NCBI RefSeq assembly: GCF_030160715.1
Contig: NZ_BSOW01000012.1
Coordinates: 124,001-188,000, forward strand
Origin: Bradyrhizobium iriomotense
GTDB lineage: Bacteria > Pseudomonadota > Alphaproteobacteria > Rhizobiales > Xanthobacteraceae
DNA length: 64,000 nt
Reading direction: 5' to 3'
The notes under the pieces are model-generated. The model was not told the origin of the DNA. It ran no database searches and worked only from the letters and a program-made list of their open reading frames with translations. Position 1 is the first letter of the stretch; every line of letters begins with the position of its first letter. The position numbers and the translations under genes are program-made. This document shows positions 1 through 8,171 of this stretch, piece after piece.

Positions 1-468
1 TTCGTCCGCACCGTGCTGCTCGCGCCCTATCTCGGCTACGACGCGCCGACCAATCAGCCGAATTCCGGTGGCTGGGCCAATGCCGACATTCCGCGCCTGC
101 TGGCGCTCAGGGCGCTGCGCAAGCTCGGCATCGATTGCTGCTCGGAGCTTCCCGTGCTCGCTTTGGCGGTGCCGCCGAATTCAGCCAAGATTCTCGTGCC
201 GACCTATTCGGAGCGGCTGATGCGCAACTTCGCGACGCGGGGTTATCGCATCGATCTGCCGGCGCTGACGCACCCGCTGACGATCTTCGGTGGCGCCGAG
301 GATGAGATGATGATCTCCAGCAGATATGCCGAGGCCGTGCAGGCGGTGAAGCCGTCGGTCGACGTCAAGCTCATCGAGGGTGTCAACCACATGGGCATCG
401 TCACCAATCCGAAGGCCGTCTCGGCGATCGCCGAAGACGTCGCAACGCGGGGAGCGGGCCAGTCATGA
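1..468 (+). CDS. Alpha/beta hydrolase, 3' part only (cut by window edge)
   Basis: The frame is open from base 1, so the 5' end lies outside the window; an internal ATG at 13 is not the start. The 155 visible residues align along their whole length with the C-terminal half of the hydrolase at 1252-2247: both have a TVLLAPYLGYDAP segment, an Asp in the GGAEDEM region and a final His in VNHMGIV, the expected acid and base of the catalytic triad. The nucleophile elbow would be upstream and is not seen. The stop overlaps the next start (ATGA at 465). It is probably a membrane-anchored serine hydrolase like its paralogue; the substrate is unknown. Confidence 0.85.
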   Translation, partial: FVRTVLLAPYLGYDAPTNQPNSGGWANADIPRLLALRALRKLGIDCCSELPVLALAVPPNSAKILVPTYSERLMRNFATRGYRIDLPALTHPLTIFGGAEDEMMISSRYAEAVQAVKPSVDVKLIEGVNHMGIVTNPKAVSAIAEDVATRGAGQS

Positions 469-647
469 TCGACAGCAAGCAGGCCTCCGAAGCGCTGGCC
501 GAGATCCGGCACGTGCACCAGTCGCTGATCGACGATCTCGCCAGCCAGATCATGATGATGTGGGGTGGGCCGCCCCAGCGCTCGCCGAGCGTGCTGATAC
601 CGCCGGCGCCACAGCCGGTTGGCGGCGATGCGTGGAGTATCCGATGA
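465..647 (+). pseudogene. Truncated copy of the 2244-2801 membrane protein gene
   Basis: A 60-codon frame joined by ATGA overlaps to the genes on both sides (465 and 644). Residues 1-34 (MIDSKQASEALAEI to MMMWG) resemble the N-terminus of the 185-residue protein at 2244 (MTGIDSKDAASALKEI to AMWWG). The membrane segments that follow there are missing here; the rest is a short Pro-rich tail of no recognisable family. It is most simply an internally deleted paralogue left after duplication of the hydrolase/membrane module. It may still be translated, since it couples hydrolase translation to the downstream gene. A real small peptide cannot be excluded. Confidence 0.55.
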
Positions 648-1255
648 AGAACCTGTTCGAAGCTGGAAAACTGCTGCTGCTCGACATGGCGGCGACGCTG
701 TTTTTTCTCGTGCTTTATCTGCTGACGCACAACGTCACCCTTTCGGTGGTGCTCGGCATGGCGCTGGGCTTGGCCCAGATCGGCTGGCTGCTGGCGCACC
801 GCAAGCCGATCGACACCATGCAATGGATGAGCCTGTTCCTGGTGCTCGGCGCCGGCATAGTCACGCTGATCACCAACGATCCGCGATTCGTGATGATCAA
901 GCCGAGCGTGATCTACGTGATCGTCGGCGTCGTGATGCTGAAGCGGAGATGGATGAACCGCTATCTGCCGCCGATTGCGCTCGAGCTGGTGCCGGATATC
1001 GCAGTCATTGTCGGCTACGCCTGGTCGGGCCTGATGTTCTTCTCCGCGGCGTTGAATATGATCGTGGCCCTCAATTTCGACGTCGGGACCTGGTCGGCGA
1101 CCATGTCGATCTATGGCATCGTCAGCAAGGCCATGATGTTCCTGATCGGTTACACGGCGATGCGCGCCATTGGCGTCGCGCGCAAACGACGTCGGCAGCT
1201 CGACGTGGTCGGCGAGCGCGCCCACGGTGCCGAGTTGGTGGGGAAGGCGCCATGA
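644..1255 (+). CDS. YciB/IspA-like inner-membrane protein
   Basis: A 203-residue protein with about five to six hydrophobic segments. The start at 644 is chosen because a TGGAG ribosome site lies six bases upstream and the ATG overlaps the previous stop; the frame is open further upstream but reads as an out-of-phase, Arg-rich sequence. The arrangement (short N-terminal helix, repeated membrane spans, TNDPRFVMIKPSVIY, then KRRWMNRYLP) resembles the intracellular septation protein A/YciB family, usually about 180 residues and linked to envelope and division functions. The family call is by eye. It sits inside a hydrolase/membrane-protein operon, unlike a stand-alone yciB, so a specialised paralogue is likely. 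Its last codon overlaps the next start. Confidence 0.6.
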   Translation: MKNLFEAGKLLLLDMAATLFFLVLYLLTHNVTLSVVLGMALGLAQIGWLLAHRKPIDTMQWMSLFLVLGAGIVTLITNDPRFVMIKPSVIYVIVGVVMLKRRWMNRYLPPIALELVPDIAVIVGYAWSGLMFFSAALNMIVALNFDVGTWSATMSIYGIVSKAMMFLIGYTAMRAIGVARKRRRQLDVVGERAHGAELVGKAP

Positions 1256-2247
1256 TCGCGGCAATCGCTTGGGGTGGCCTGAAGGCCATCGTCGCGGGCC
1301 TTGCTGTCGTCGGCTTCGCCGGATTGGTGCTGGCGTGGCTGATCGCAACGCCAATCCGCCGACCGCCGGAATTGATTTCGGTTTCGGCCACGGCGCGCGC
1401 CGTGGATCGCAGCGACATGCCCGGGCTCGAACGCTTTCATGCCCGCGAGGGCACCGAGCTGGGATACCGGCATTATCCGGCCCGCGCGCCGGCAACCGGG
1501 CAGATCGCCATTGTCGTGCACGGCTCATCGGGATCGAGCATGTCCGTCCATGCATTGGCAAAGGGGCTCGCCGGGCGTGGCATTGATACCTACGCGCCCG
1601 ACATTCGCGGTCATGGCGCTTCCGGCACGCGCGGCGACATCGGCTACATCGGCCAGCTCGAGGACGATCTTGCGGACTTCGTCGGCGAGATCCGTAAGGC
1701 CAATCCCGCCGCGCCACTCACTCTGATCGGCCATTCCGCCGGCGGCGGGTTCGCGCTGCGGGTGGCCGGCTCGCCGATCCAGAACCTGTTCGAGCGCACG
1801 GTGCTGCTGGCGCCCTATCTCGGCTACGATGCGCCGAGCAGCCGGGAGGACGCGGGCGGATGGGCCAGTCCGGACATTCCGCGTTTCCTCGCTCTGTCGA
1901 TGCTGCGCCGCCTCGGAATCGTCTGCTGTGAATCCTTGCCGACTATTGCCTTTGCCGTCGGACCGAATACCAGTGCGATCCTGGCGCCAACCTATTCCTA
2001 TCGCCTGATGCGCAATTTCGGCAGCTCGAACAGTTATCGCGACGATCTTGCCGCCGCCGGCAAACCGGTTGCCGTGTTCGCCGGTGCCGCAGATGAGTTG
2101 ATGTTTCCGGACAGATTCCACGAGGCCGTCGGTCGGCGTGCCCAGGTCAAGCTGATCGCCGGCGTCGATCACATGGGGATCGTAAGCGATCCTGCGGCGG
2201 TATCGGCGATTGCGGATGAAATGGTGAGAGCGGGGAGCGGATCATGA
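1252..2247 (+). CDS. Membrane-anchored alpha/beta hydrolase (S33/lysophospholipase type)
   Basis: A 331-residue protein. Residues 8-30 form one hydrophobic N-terminal segment, probably a signal anchor, leaving the catalytic domain outside the inner membrane. Then come the oxyanion strand VVHGSSGS, the nucleophile elbow GHSAGG (Ser), an acidic residue in GAADELM and the final His in VDHMGI, a complete Ser-Asp-His set. The closest relative in the window is the partial gene at 1-468, so this is the second copy of a tandem pair. ATGA overlaps at both ends show translational coupling in the operon. Serine aminopeptidase and monoacylglycerol lipase relatives share this fold; the substrate cannot be inferred. 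Confidence 0.85.
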   Translation: MIAAIAWGGLKAIVAGLAVVGFAGLVLAWLIATPIRRPPELISVSATARAVDRSDMPGLERFHAREGTELGYRHYPARAPATGQIAIVVHGSSGSSMSVHALAKGLAGRGIDTYAPDIRGHGASGTRGDIGYIGQLEDDLADFVGEIRKANPAAPLTLIGHSAGGGFALRVAGSPIQNLFERTVLLAPYLGYDAPSSREDAGGWASPDIPRFLALSMLRRLGIVCCESLPTIAFAVGPNTSAILAPTYSYRLMRNFGSSNSYRDDLAAAGKPVAVFAGAADELMFPDRFHEAVGRRAQVKLIAGVDHMGIVSDPAAVSAIADEMVRAGSGS

Positions 2248-2801
2248 CCGGCATCGATTCCAAGGACGCTGCGTCGGCGCTCAAGGAGATCGACGACATC
2301 GTCCAGCGTGTGCGGCAGTCGCGGCTTTATGAAATGGCGAGCCTCGCGGCGATGTGGTGGGGCGTGCTGGTGTTCGCCGGCAATGTCGCGACGTGGCTCT
2401 GGCCGACTTACGGCGCCTACATCTGGATCAGCGTCAACGTCGCCGGCGTGATCGGTTTGTTCGCGCTCAGCGCCTACAACCGGTCACGCACCGGCGTGCA
2501 GACCTTTGATCTCAGAGTATTCGTGACGTTCATGTTGTTTTTCGCGTTCGGCATCTTCTGCGTCAACGTCCTCGGACACTTCAGCCCGCGCCAGCAGGGC
2601 ACATTCTGGCCGCTCTATTTCATGCTGTTCTACACCATGGCCGGGCTGTGGTTCGGCTACGCGCTCGTCGCCATCGGCCTTGGCATCATCGCGCTGACGC
2701 TGTTCGGCTACTACACCATCGGCGCGGCGTTCCCGTTGTGGATGGCCTTCGTCAACGGCGGAGGCCTGATCCTCGGCGGGCTCTGGATGCGGCGGATCTA
2801 G
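2244..2801 (+). CDS. Uncharacterised multi-pass membrane protein
   Basis: 185 residues with an amphipathic, charged N-terminus (GIDSKDAASALKEID) followed by about five transmembrane segments beginning near residue 35 (MASLAAMWWGVLVFAG). No catalytic motif is visible and I do not recognise the family. It is paired with the preceding hydrolase by a four-base overlap, and a truncated copy (465-647) follows the other hydrolase, so hydrolase plus this membrane protein form a repeated unit. The winged-helix gene follows three bases after its stop. The protein may be a membrane partner or sensor for the hydrolase; that is inference from layout only. Confidence 0.75.
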   Translation: MTGIDSKDAASALKEIDDIVQRVRQSRLYEMASLAAMWWGVLVFAGNVATWLWPTYGAYIWISVNVAGVIGLFALSAYNRSRTGVQTFDLRVFVTFMLFFAFGIFCVNVLGHFSPRQQGTFWPLYFMLFYTMAGLWFGYALVAIGLGIIALTLFGYYTIGAAFPLWMAFVNGGGLILGGLWMRRI

Positions 2802-2804
2802 CCG

Positions 2805-3104
2805 ATGGCCGAGCTCGACGACATCATCCACCAGCCGCTGCGGCTCAAGATCATGGCGGCGCTGAACGCGCTGCCGGGGGCGACGGGCCTTGAATTCTCC
2901 CGCCTCAAGAAGCTGACCGGCGCCACCGATGGTAATCTAGGCGCGCATATCGAAACATTGGCCAAAGCCGGCTACGTCTCGGTGGACAAGGCCTTCGTCG
3001 GCAAGAAGCCGCAGACCACGGTTACCGCGACCGCGACGGGACGCGTCGCCTTCGCGCGGCACGTGGCGACATTGCAGGAGATCATTGCGGGGAAGCAGGG
3101 CTAG
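2805..3104 (+). CDS. Winged-helix transcriptional regulator (MarR/ArsR-like, single domain)
   Basis: A 99-residue protein that is essentially one winged helix-turn-helix: helix 1 with PLRLKIMAAL, helix-turn-helix around FSRLKKLTGATDGNLGAHI, and a wing near VGKKPQTTVTAT. This is the pattern of short regulators described as winged-helix DNA-binding or transcriptional regulator proteins in Rhizobiales. It starts three bases after the membrane-protein stop and is the last gene of the operon, so it probably autoregulates the hydrolase/membrane genes. No ligand-binding domain is present. Confidence 0.8.
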   Translation: MAELDDIIHQPLRLKIMAALNALPGATGLEFSRLKKLTGATDGNLGAHIETLAKAGYVSVDKAFVGKKPQTTVTATATGRVAFARHVATLQEIIAGKQG

Positions 3105-3111
3105 TCCCACC

Positions 3112-3162
3112 CCCGTCGTCATTCCGGGCTCGCGCCAAGGGGCGCGCCCCGGAATGACGGGA
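3112..3162. repeat. Intergenic palindrome, GTCATTCCGG family
   Basis: Inverted arms GTCATTCCGG (3118-3127) and CCGGAATGAC (3149-3158), extended by imperfectly matched GC-rich sequence towards the loop. It can act as a transcription terminator after the regulator gene. A half copy of the same element (GCCCCGGAATGAC) is at 4644-4656, downstream of purD. Confidence 0.75.
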
Positions 3163-3240
3163 GAGGGGTCGTAGCCCCCTTGAGACGGGCGCGGATTCGT
3201 GCGACCGACGCGTCCAGCACACCCCCGTTTTGAGACTCGC

Positions 3241-4524
3241 ATGCACATTCTCCTGCTCGGTTCCGGCGGCCGCGAACATGCGCTGGCATGGAAGATCGCG
3301 GCGTCTCCCCTGGTGACCAAATTCTGGTGCGCACCGGGCAATGCCGGCATTGCGCGCGAGGCCGAATGCGTCACGCTCGACGTCGCCAACCATGCCGCCG
3401 TGATCGACTTCTGCAAGACCAATGCGGTCGATCTCGTCGTGGTCGGCCCGGAGACGCCGCTTGCCGCCGGCATCGTCGACGATCTCACGGCCGCGGGCAT
3501 CAAGGCGTTCGGCCCGAGCAAAGTGGCAGCCCAGCTCGAAAGCTCGAAGGGTTTCACCAAGGCGCTGTGCACCGAATTCGGCATTCCGACCGGCGCGTAT
3601 AAGCGCTTTACCAACGCCACTGAGGCGCTCGCCTACGTCCACTCTCAGGGCGCGCCGATCGTGGTCAAGGCCGATGGTCTTGCCGCCGGCAAGGGCGTCG
3701 TGGTCGCCAAGACCCTGCGCGAGGCGGAAGACGCCATCGCCATGATGTTCGACGGCGCGTTTGGCGAGGCCGGCGCCGAGGTCGTGATCGAGGAGTTCTT
3801 GCCAGGCCGCGAGATCAGCTTCTTCGCGCTGTGCGACGGCGAGACCGCCATCCCGCTGGCCTCCGCGCAGGACCACAAGCGCGTGTTCGACCATGACGTC
3901 GGCCCGAACACGGGCGGCATGGGCGCCTATTCGCCGACGCCGCTGGTGACGCCGGCGATCCACGACGCGATCATGGCAAGAATCATCTTGCCGACGGTCG
4001 CCGGCATGAAGCAGCGCGGCACGCCGTTCCGCGGCGTGCTCTATGCCGGGATCATGCTGACGACGCAGGGCCCGAAGCTGTTCGAGTTCAACGTCCGCTT
4101 CGGCGATCCCGAGTGCCAGGTGCTGATGCTGCGCATGATGTCGGACATCGTGCCGGCCCTGCTCGCCTCCTGCGACGGGCAACTCAAGAACTTCGATCTG
4201 CGCTGGTATCCGGAATCCGCGCTCACCGTCGTGATGGCCGCGAAGGGCTATCCCGGCGACTACCAGAAGGGCACCCGCATCGAGGGGCTCGATGAGGCCG
4301 CTAAGGTCGACACCGTCGAGATCTTCCATGCCGGCACCGTCGCCAGGGACGGCGCGATCCTCGCCAATGGCGGCCGCGTGCTCAATGTCTGTGCGCTGGG
4401 CAAGACCGTGACCGAGGCGCAGGCGCGCGCCTACCAGGCCGTCGACCGCATCCGCTGGCCGGACGGCTTTTGCCGCCGCGATATCGGCTGGCAGGCGGTG
4501 GAAGCGGAGAAGGCCAAGAACTGA
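3241..4524 (+). CDS. purD: Phosphoribosylamine-glycine ligase (GARS)
   Basis: Makes glycinamide ribonucleotide from phosphoribosylamine, glycine and ATP, the second step of purine synthesis, in the cytosol. The 427-residue length is standard. Visible are the N-terminal MHILLLGSGGREHALAW nucleotide-fold start, the ATP-grasp region with VVKADGLAAGKGVVVA, the family signature RFGDPECQ (FNVRFGDPECQVL) and the C-terminal domain. The start at 3241 matches the conserved N-terminus; upstream in-frame codons fall in the intergenic palindrome region. It is transcribed alone, with a palindrome on its 5' side and a half-palindrome behind. Confidence 0.98.
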   Translation: MHILLLGSGGREHALAWKIAASPLVTKFWCAPGNAGIAREAECVTLDVANHAAVIDFCKTNAVDLVVVGPETPLAAGIVDDLTAAGIKAFGPSKVAAQLESSKGFTKALCTEFGIPTGAYKRFTNATEALAYVHSQGAPIVVKADGLAAGKGVVVAKTLREAEDAIAMMFDGAFGEAGAEVVIEEFLPGREISFFALCDGETAIPLASAQDHKRVFDHDVGPNTGGMGAYSPTPLVTPAIHDAIMARIILPTVAGMKQRGTPFRGVLYAGIMLTTQGPKLFEFNVRFGDPECQVLMLRMMSDIVPALLASCDGQLKNFDLRWYPESALTVVMAAKGYPGDYQKGTRIEGLDEAAKVDTVEIFHAGTVARDGAILANGGRVLNVCALGKTVTEAQARAYQAVDRIRWPDGFCRRDIGWQAVEAEKAKN

Positions 4525-4643
4525 CTGCCGTTTTTCGGAATGGCGCGCATTGGGGAGCATCCTTGCCGGCAACGGCCGTGCTCCTTTGCATGGGGTTGTT
4601 TTTGATATTTTGGTTGGCGGGTGCCCGCGGCCGCTCGATGGGT

Positions 4644-4656
4644 GCCCCGGAATGAC
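4644..4656. repeat. Half copy of the GTCATTCCGG palindrome
   Basis: GCCCCGGAATGAC matches the right arm of the element at 3112-3162; no matching left arm is seen, so it is a degenerate copy between purD and the dehalogenase gene. Confidence 0.5.
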
Positions 4657-4679
4657 AATCAAGGGAGGAGATGGAACCC

Positions 4680-5585
4680 ATGTCCGATCTCGCCGACCTC
4701 TACCCGGGCTTTGCCTCCGAATGGATCAACACCTCCTCGGGCCGCATCTTCGCGCGGGTCGGCGGCAAGGGGCCGCCGCTCCTGCTGCTGCACGGTTTCT
4801 CCGAGACCCATGTGATGTGGCATCGCGTGGCGCCCGAGCTCGCTGATCGCTTCACGCTCGTCATCGCCGACCTGCCGGGCTACGGCTGGTCGGATATGCC
4901 GGGCAGCGATGCGCAGCATACGCCCTATAGCAAGCGCGCGATGGCCAAGAGCATGGTGGAGGCCATGGAGCAGCTCGGCCACGTGCATTTCGCGCTGGCC
5001 GGCCACGACCGCGGCGGTCGCGTCTCCTATCGCCTCGCGCTCGATCATCCCGGCCGGCTGTCGCGGCTCGCGGTGCTCGATATCCTGCCGACCTATGATT
5101 ACTGGGAGCGCATGAATCGGCAGTATGCCCTGAAGATCTATCACTGGACTTTCCTGGCGCAGCCCGCCCCGTTGCCGGAAACGCTGATCGCGAGCAACGG
5201 CGAATTCTTCCTGCGCTTCAAGATGGCGAGCCAGACCAAGGCGAAGACGCTGGACGCGATCGACAAGCGCGCGCTCGAGCACTATCTCGCGCCGTTCCGC
5301 GATCCCGCCCGCGTGCACGCGATGTGCGAGGACTATCGCGCCGGCGCCTATTTCGACTACGAGCTCGACAAGGCGGATTTCGAGGCCGGCAGGAAGATCC
5401 CGATCCCGATGCTCGCGCTCTGGGGCAATGCCGGCGTCGCCCAAGCCGCCGCCACGCCGCTCGACACCTGGAAGCAATGGGCAACCAATGTCGAGGGCAT
5501 GCCGGTGGACTCGGGACACTTTCTGACCGAGGAGAATCCGGCGGTCACAGCAAAGGCGCTGCGCGCGTTTTTCCTCGCGAGCTAA
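4680..5585 (+). CDS. Fluoroacetate/haloacetate dehalogenase (alpha/beta hydrolase)
   Basis: A 301-residue hydrolase that should remove halide from haloacetates through an Asp-ester intermediate. Counting from the ATG at 4680, the residues are Asp110 (nucleophile, in GHDRGGR), Arg111 and Arg114 (carboxylate binding), Asp134, His155-Trp156 and Tyr219 (halide pocket) and His280 (base). These are the same residues at the same numbers as in the characterised Rhodopseudomonas palustris fluoroacetate dehalogenase RPA1163, as I recall it. The oxyanion strand LLLLHGF is also present. The start at 4680 is preferred over 4671 because the AGGAG at 4666-4670 would touch the latter. The gene converges with tadA, overlapping by four bases at the stops. 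Native activity on fluoroacetate, chloroacetate or another ester remains unproven. Confidence 0.88.
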   Translation: MSDLADLYPGFASEWINTSSGRIFARVGGKGPPLLLLHGFSETHVMWHRVAPELADRFTLVIADLPGYGWSDMPGSDAQHTPYSKRAMAKSMVEAMEQLGHVHFALAGHDRGGRVSYRLALDHPGRLSRLAVLDILPTYDYWERMNRQYALKIYHWTFLAQPAPLPETLIASNGEFFLRFKMASQTKAKTLDAIDKRALEHYLAPFRDPARVHAMCEDYRAGAYFDYELDKADFEAGRKIPIPMLALWGNAGVAQAAATPLDTWKQWATNVEGMPVDSGHFLTEENPAVTAKALRAFFLAS

Positions 5586-6028
5586 CGCCTCTCGCGGAAG
5601 AACTCGCGCAACAGCCGCGCCGCCTCGCTCTCGCCGACGGCCGAGTAGACCTCCGGGGCGTGATGGCAGGTCGGGGAGGCGAAGAACCGCACCCCCGACT
5701 CGACCGCGCCGCCCTTGGGGTCGGCCGCGCCGTAATAGAGCCGCCTGACCCTTGCAAAGGAGATCGCGCCCGCACACATGGTGCAGGGCTCGAGGGTCAC
5801 GTAGAGGTCGCAATCGACCAGCCGCTCGCTGCCGATCTTCCTGGCGGCTTCGCGCAGCGCGATGATCTCGGCATGGGCCGTGGGGTCGTGGTCGGTCAGT
5901 GTCCGGTTGGCGGCGGTCGCGATGACCTCGTAATTGCGCACCACGACGCATCCGATCGGAACTTCGCCCGATTTTCCGGCATTTTCGGCCGTTTTCAGTG
6001 CCAAATCCATGAAAGAAGGGGCTTTCAT
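5582..6028 (-). CDS. tadA: tRNA-specific adenosine deaminase
   Basis: Converts A34 to inosine in tRNA-Arg(ACG), needed to read CGN codons. The 148-residue protein has the cytidine/adenosine deaminase zinc site: His52 and proton-shuttle Glu54 in AHAE, and Cys82/Cys85 in PCTMC. The N-terminus MKAPSFMDLALKTAEN fits the family. An alternative ATG at 6040 adds MIRG and has a weak AGCAGG upstream. Its stop overlaps the stop of the convergent dehalogenase gene. Confidence 0.95.
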   Translation of the reverse strand: MKAPSFMDLALKTAENAGKSGEVPIGCVVVRNYEVIATAANRTLTDHDPTAHAEIIALREAARKIGSERLVDCDLYVTLEPCTMCAGAISFARVRRLYYGAADPKGGAVESGVRFFASPTCHHAPEVYSAVGESEAARLLREFFRERR

Positions 6029-6158
6029 GCCTCGTATCATCGCCAGAAACCTGCTACTAGCTCCGCCTTCAGCAAGAGTGGATACCGATTTTGCCTGAGC
6101 ATGCGGCTCGGAACGAGCGCGCACAATGCTTTCTGGCCACCCCCAAGTGAGATTATTC

Positions 6159-8171
6159 ATGCCCCGCGACAGCGACAAAGACAACGATTCCCGCGGCCGG
6201 CGTGATCGAGGCCCGGCCAAAGGCCGCAGCGGCAAGCCGCGCGGCCCCGAAAAGAAGTTCGCCAAGCGCGGTTTTGCCGGCAAGGGCGATCGCGACGAGC
6301 GCCCGTCCCGCGGCGACCGCGACAGCCGCCCGTTCCGCCGCCGCGAGGATGGCGATGCACCGCGCCGCGACTATGGCGACCGGCCGCGCTTCAAGCGCGA
6401 TGACCGCGGTCGCGAGGACCGCGGCGAGCGCAGCTTCAAGCCGCGTGGCGACCGCCCGTTCAAGCCGCGCGGAGAGCGTCCGCAGTTCGACCGTGACGAG
6501 CGTGCGCCGCGCGGCCGTGATCGCGACGACTCCCGTCCGTCCGGCCGCTTCAGTGAAAAGAAGTTTGGCGACAAGCGGCCCTACACACCGCGTGGCGAGC
6601 GTCCGGAACGCAATTTTGACGGCGAGCGGAAATTCTCGCGGGGCGGACCGGATCGCGAGCGCGACCGTGGGGATCGCGAGCGCGGCGATCGCCCGCGCTC
6701 CTTCGGTGATCGCAAGCGCAGCTTCGACGACCGCCCGCGTGATCGCGATGATCGTCCCCGCAAGAGCTTTAACAAGGACTTTGGCGGCCGCGATCGTGGC
6801 GAGGAAAAGCCCTGGCGTCAGCGCGACGACCGGCGCGAAGGCGGCCGCGGCGAGGACCGTCCGCGCTTTTCGCGCTCGCGCGACGATCGTGCGTCGGGCG
6901 ATCGTCCGTTCCGCGAGCGGCCGAAGTTTGATCGGCCCCGTCGTGATGGCGATGGCGAACGTGGTGGGCGCGGCGGCGACCGCCCGAAATTCGATCGTCC
7001 GCGCGAGCGCTCCGAGGGTCGCTCCGACTGGCACGAGCATCCGCGTAGCGAAGGCCGCTTCCGCGATCGGCCGCGCCGCGACAATGAGGACGACAGCAGG
7101 ATCTTCGAGAAGCGTCCGGCCTTCGGCGGCCGCGGCGCCTATCGCGAGCGCGATCGTGATTTCGACCGGCGGCCGCGTCGTGAGGAAGAGCCGAAGCCGA
7201 AGAAGGCAGGCGAGCGCATCGCCAAGGTCCTGGCCCGCGCGGGCCTCGCCTCGCGCCGCGATGCCGAGGAGATGGTCACGCAGGGCCGCGTCACCGTCAA
7301 CGGCCGCGTCATCAACTCGCCCGCGCTCGACGTCACGCAGAACGACGTCGTCGCCGTCGACGGCAAGCCGTTGCCGCCGCGCGAGCGCACGCGGCTGTTC
7401 CTCTATCACAAGCCGCGCGGGCTGATGACGACGCATGACGACCCCGAAGGGCGGCCGACCGTGTTCGACAACCTGCCGGAAGGCCTGCCGCGGCTGATCA
7501 GCGTCGGCCGGCTCGACTTCAACACCGAAGGGCTCTTGCTGCTCACCAATGACGGCGGGCTCGCGCGCACGCTCGAATTGCCCGACACCGGCTGGCTGCG
7601 CCGCTACCGCGTCCGCGCCCATGGCGAGATCACGCAGGCGCAGCTTGACGCCTTGAAGAACGGCATCGAGGTCGAGGGCGTCAAATACGGCCCGATCGAC
7701 GCCACGCTCGAGCGCGACCAGGGCGCCAATGTCTGGCTGGTGTTCGCGATCCGCGAAGGCAAGAACCGCGAGGTGCGCAACGTCTGCGCCCATCTCGGGC
7801 TCGAGGTGAACCGGCTGATCCGCGTGTCCTACGGTCCGTTCCAGCTCGGCGAGGTCCCCGAAGGCCAGGTCGACGAGATCAAGTCGCGTGTGCTGCGCGA
7901 GCAGCTCGGCGACAAGGTGATCGAGAAGTCGGGTGCGCAGTTCGACGTGCCGCAAAAGTCCTCGTCGCGCGATGACGACGCAGCGGTCGAGCAGAAACCG
8001 TACAAGCGCGCAGTGATCAACGACCGCAAGGGCCGCCGCGTGCTGGTGCAGCGCACCGGCAGCGAGGAGGCGCGCGAGCGCAACGAGATGGAAGCTGCCG
8101 GCTACGGCCCGCCGCGCCGTCCCAAGCGCGGCTATCACGGCAAGCGCGATCTCAGGCCGAAAGACGAGTAA
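6159..8171 (+). CDS. rluB: 23S rRNA pseudouridine synthase, RluB type, with very long disordered N-terminus
   Basis: Probably makes pseudouridine in helix 89 of 23S rRNA (E. coli position 2605). The 670 residues split into three parts: about 1-345, an extreme Arg/Asp/Gly-rich low-complexity region with repeated DRPR, RGDR and RPKFDRP patterns; an S4 RNA-binding domain from about 350 (AGERIAKVLARAGLASRRDA); and the synthase domain with catalytic Asp453 in GRLDFNTEG. A charged tail follows. E. coli RluB is about 290 residues, so the extension more than doubles it. The ATG at 6159 follows a GTGAG; an upstream in-frame ATG at 6126 would add 11 residues. rsmD begins directly after the stop. Confidence 0.93.
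   Translation: MPRDSDKDNDSRGRRDRGPAKGRSGKPRGPEKKFAKRGFAGKGDRDERPSRGDRDSRPFRRREDGDAPRRDYGDRPRFKRDDRGREDRGERSFKPRGDRPFKPRGERPQFDRDERAPRGRDRDDSRPSGRFSEKKFGDKRPYTPRGERPERNFDGERKFSRGGPDRERDRGDRERGDRPRSFGDRKRSFDDRPRDRDDRPRKSFNKDFGGRDRGEEKPWRQRDDRREGGRGEDRPRFSRSRDDRASGDRPFRERPKFDRPRRDGDGERGGRGGDRPKFDRPRERSEGRSDWHEHPRSEGRFRDRPRRDNEDDSRIFEKRPAFGGRGAYRERDRDFDRRPRREEEPKPKKAGERIAKVLARAGLASRRDAEEMVTQGRVTVNGRVINSPALDVTQNDVVAVDGKPLPPRERTRLFLYHKPRGLMTTHDDPEGRPTVFDNLPEGLPRLISVGRLDFNTEGLLLLTNDGGLARTLELPDTGWLRRYRVRAHGEITQAQLDALKNGIEVEGVKYGPIDATLERDQGANVWLVFAIREGKNREVRNVCAHLGLEVNRLIRVSYGPFQLGEVPEGQVDEIKSRVLREQLGDKVIEKSGAQFDVPQKSSSRDDDAAVEQKPYKRAVINDRKGRRVLVQRTGSEEARERNEMEAAGYGPPRRPKRGYHGKRDLRPKDE

Noticed and set aside
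380..643. Extending the YciB-like protein upstream to 380
   Set aside because: The extra residues are an out-of-frame reading of the hydrolase end and of the truncated membrane gene; the ATG at 644 has its own ribosome site.
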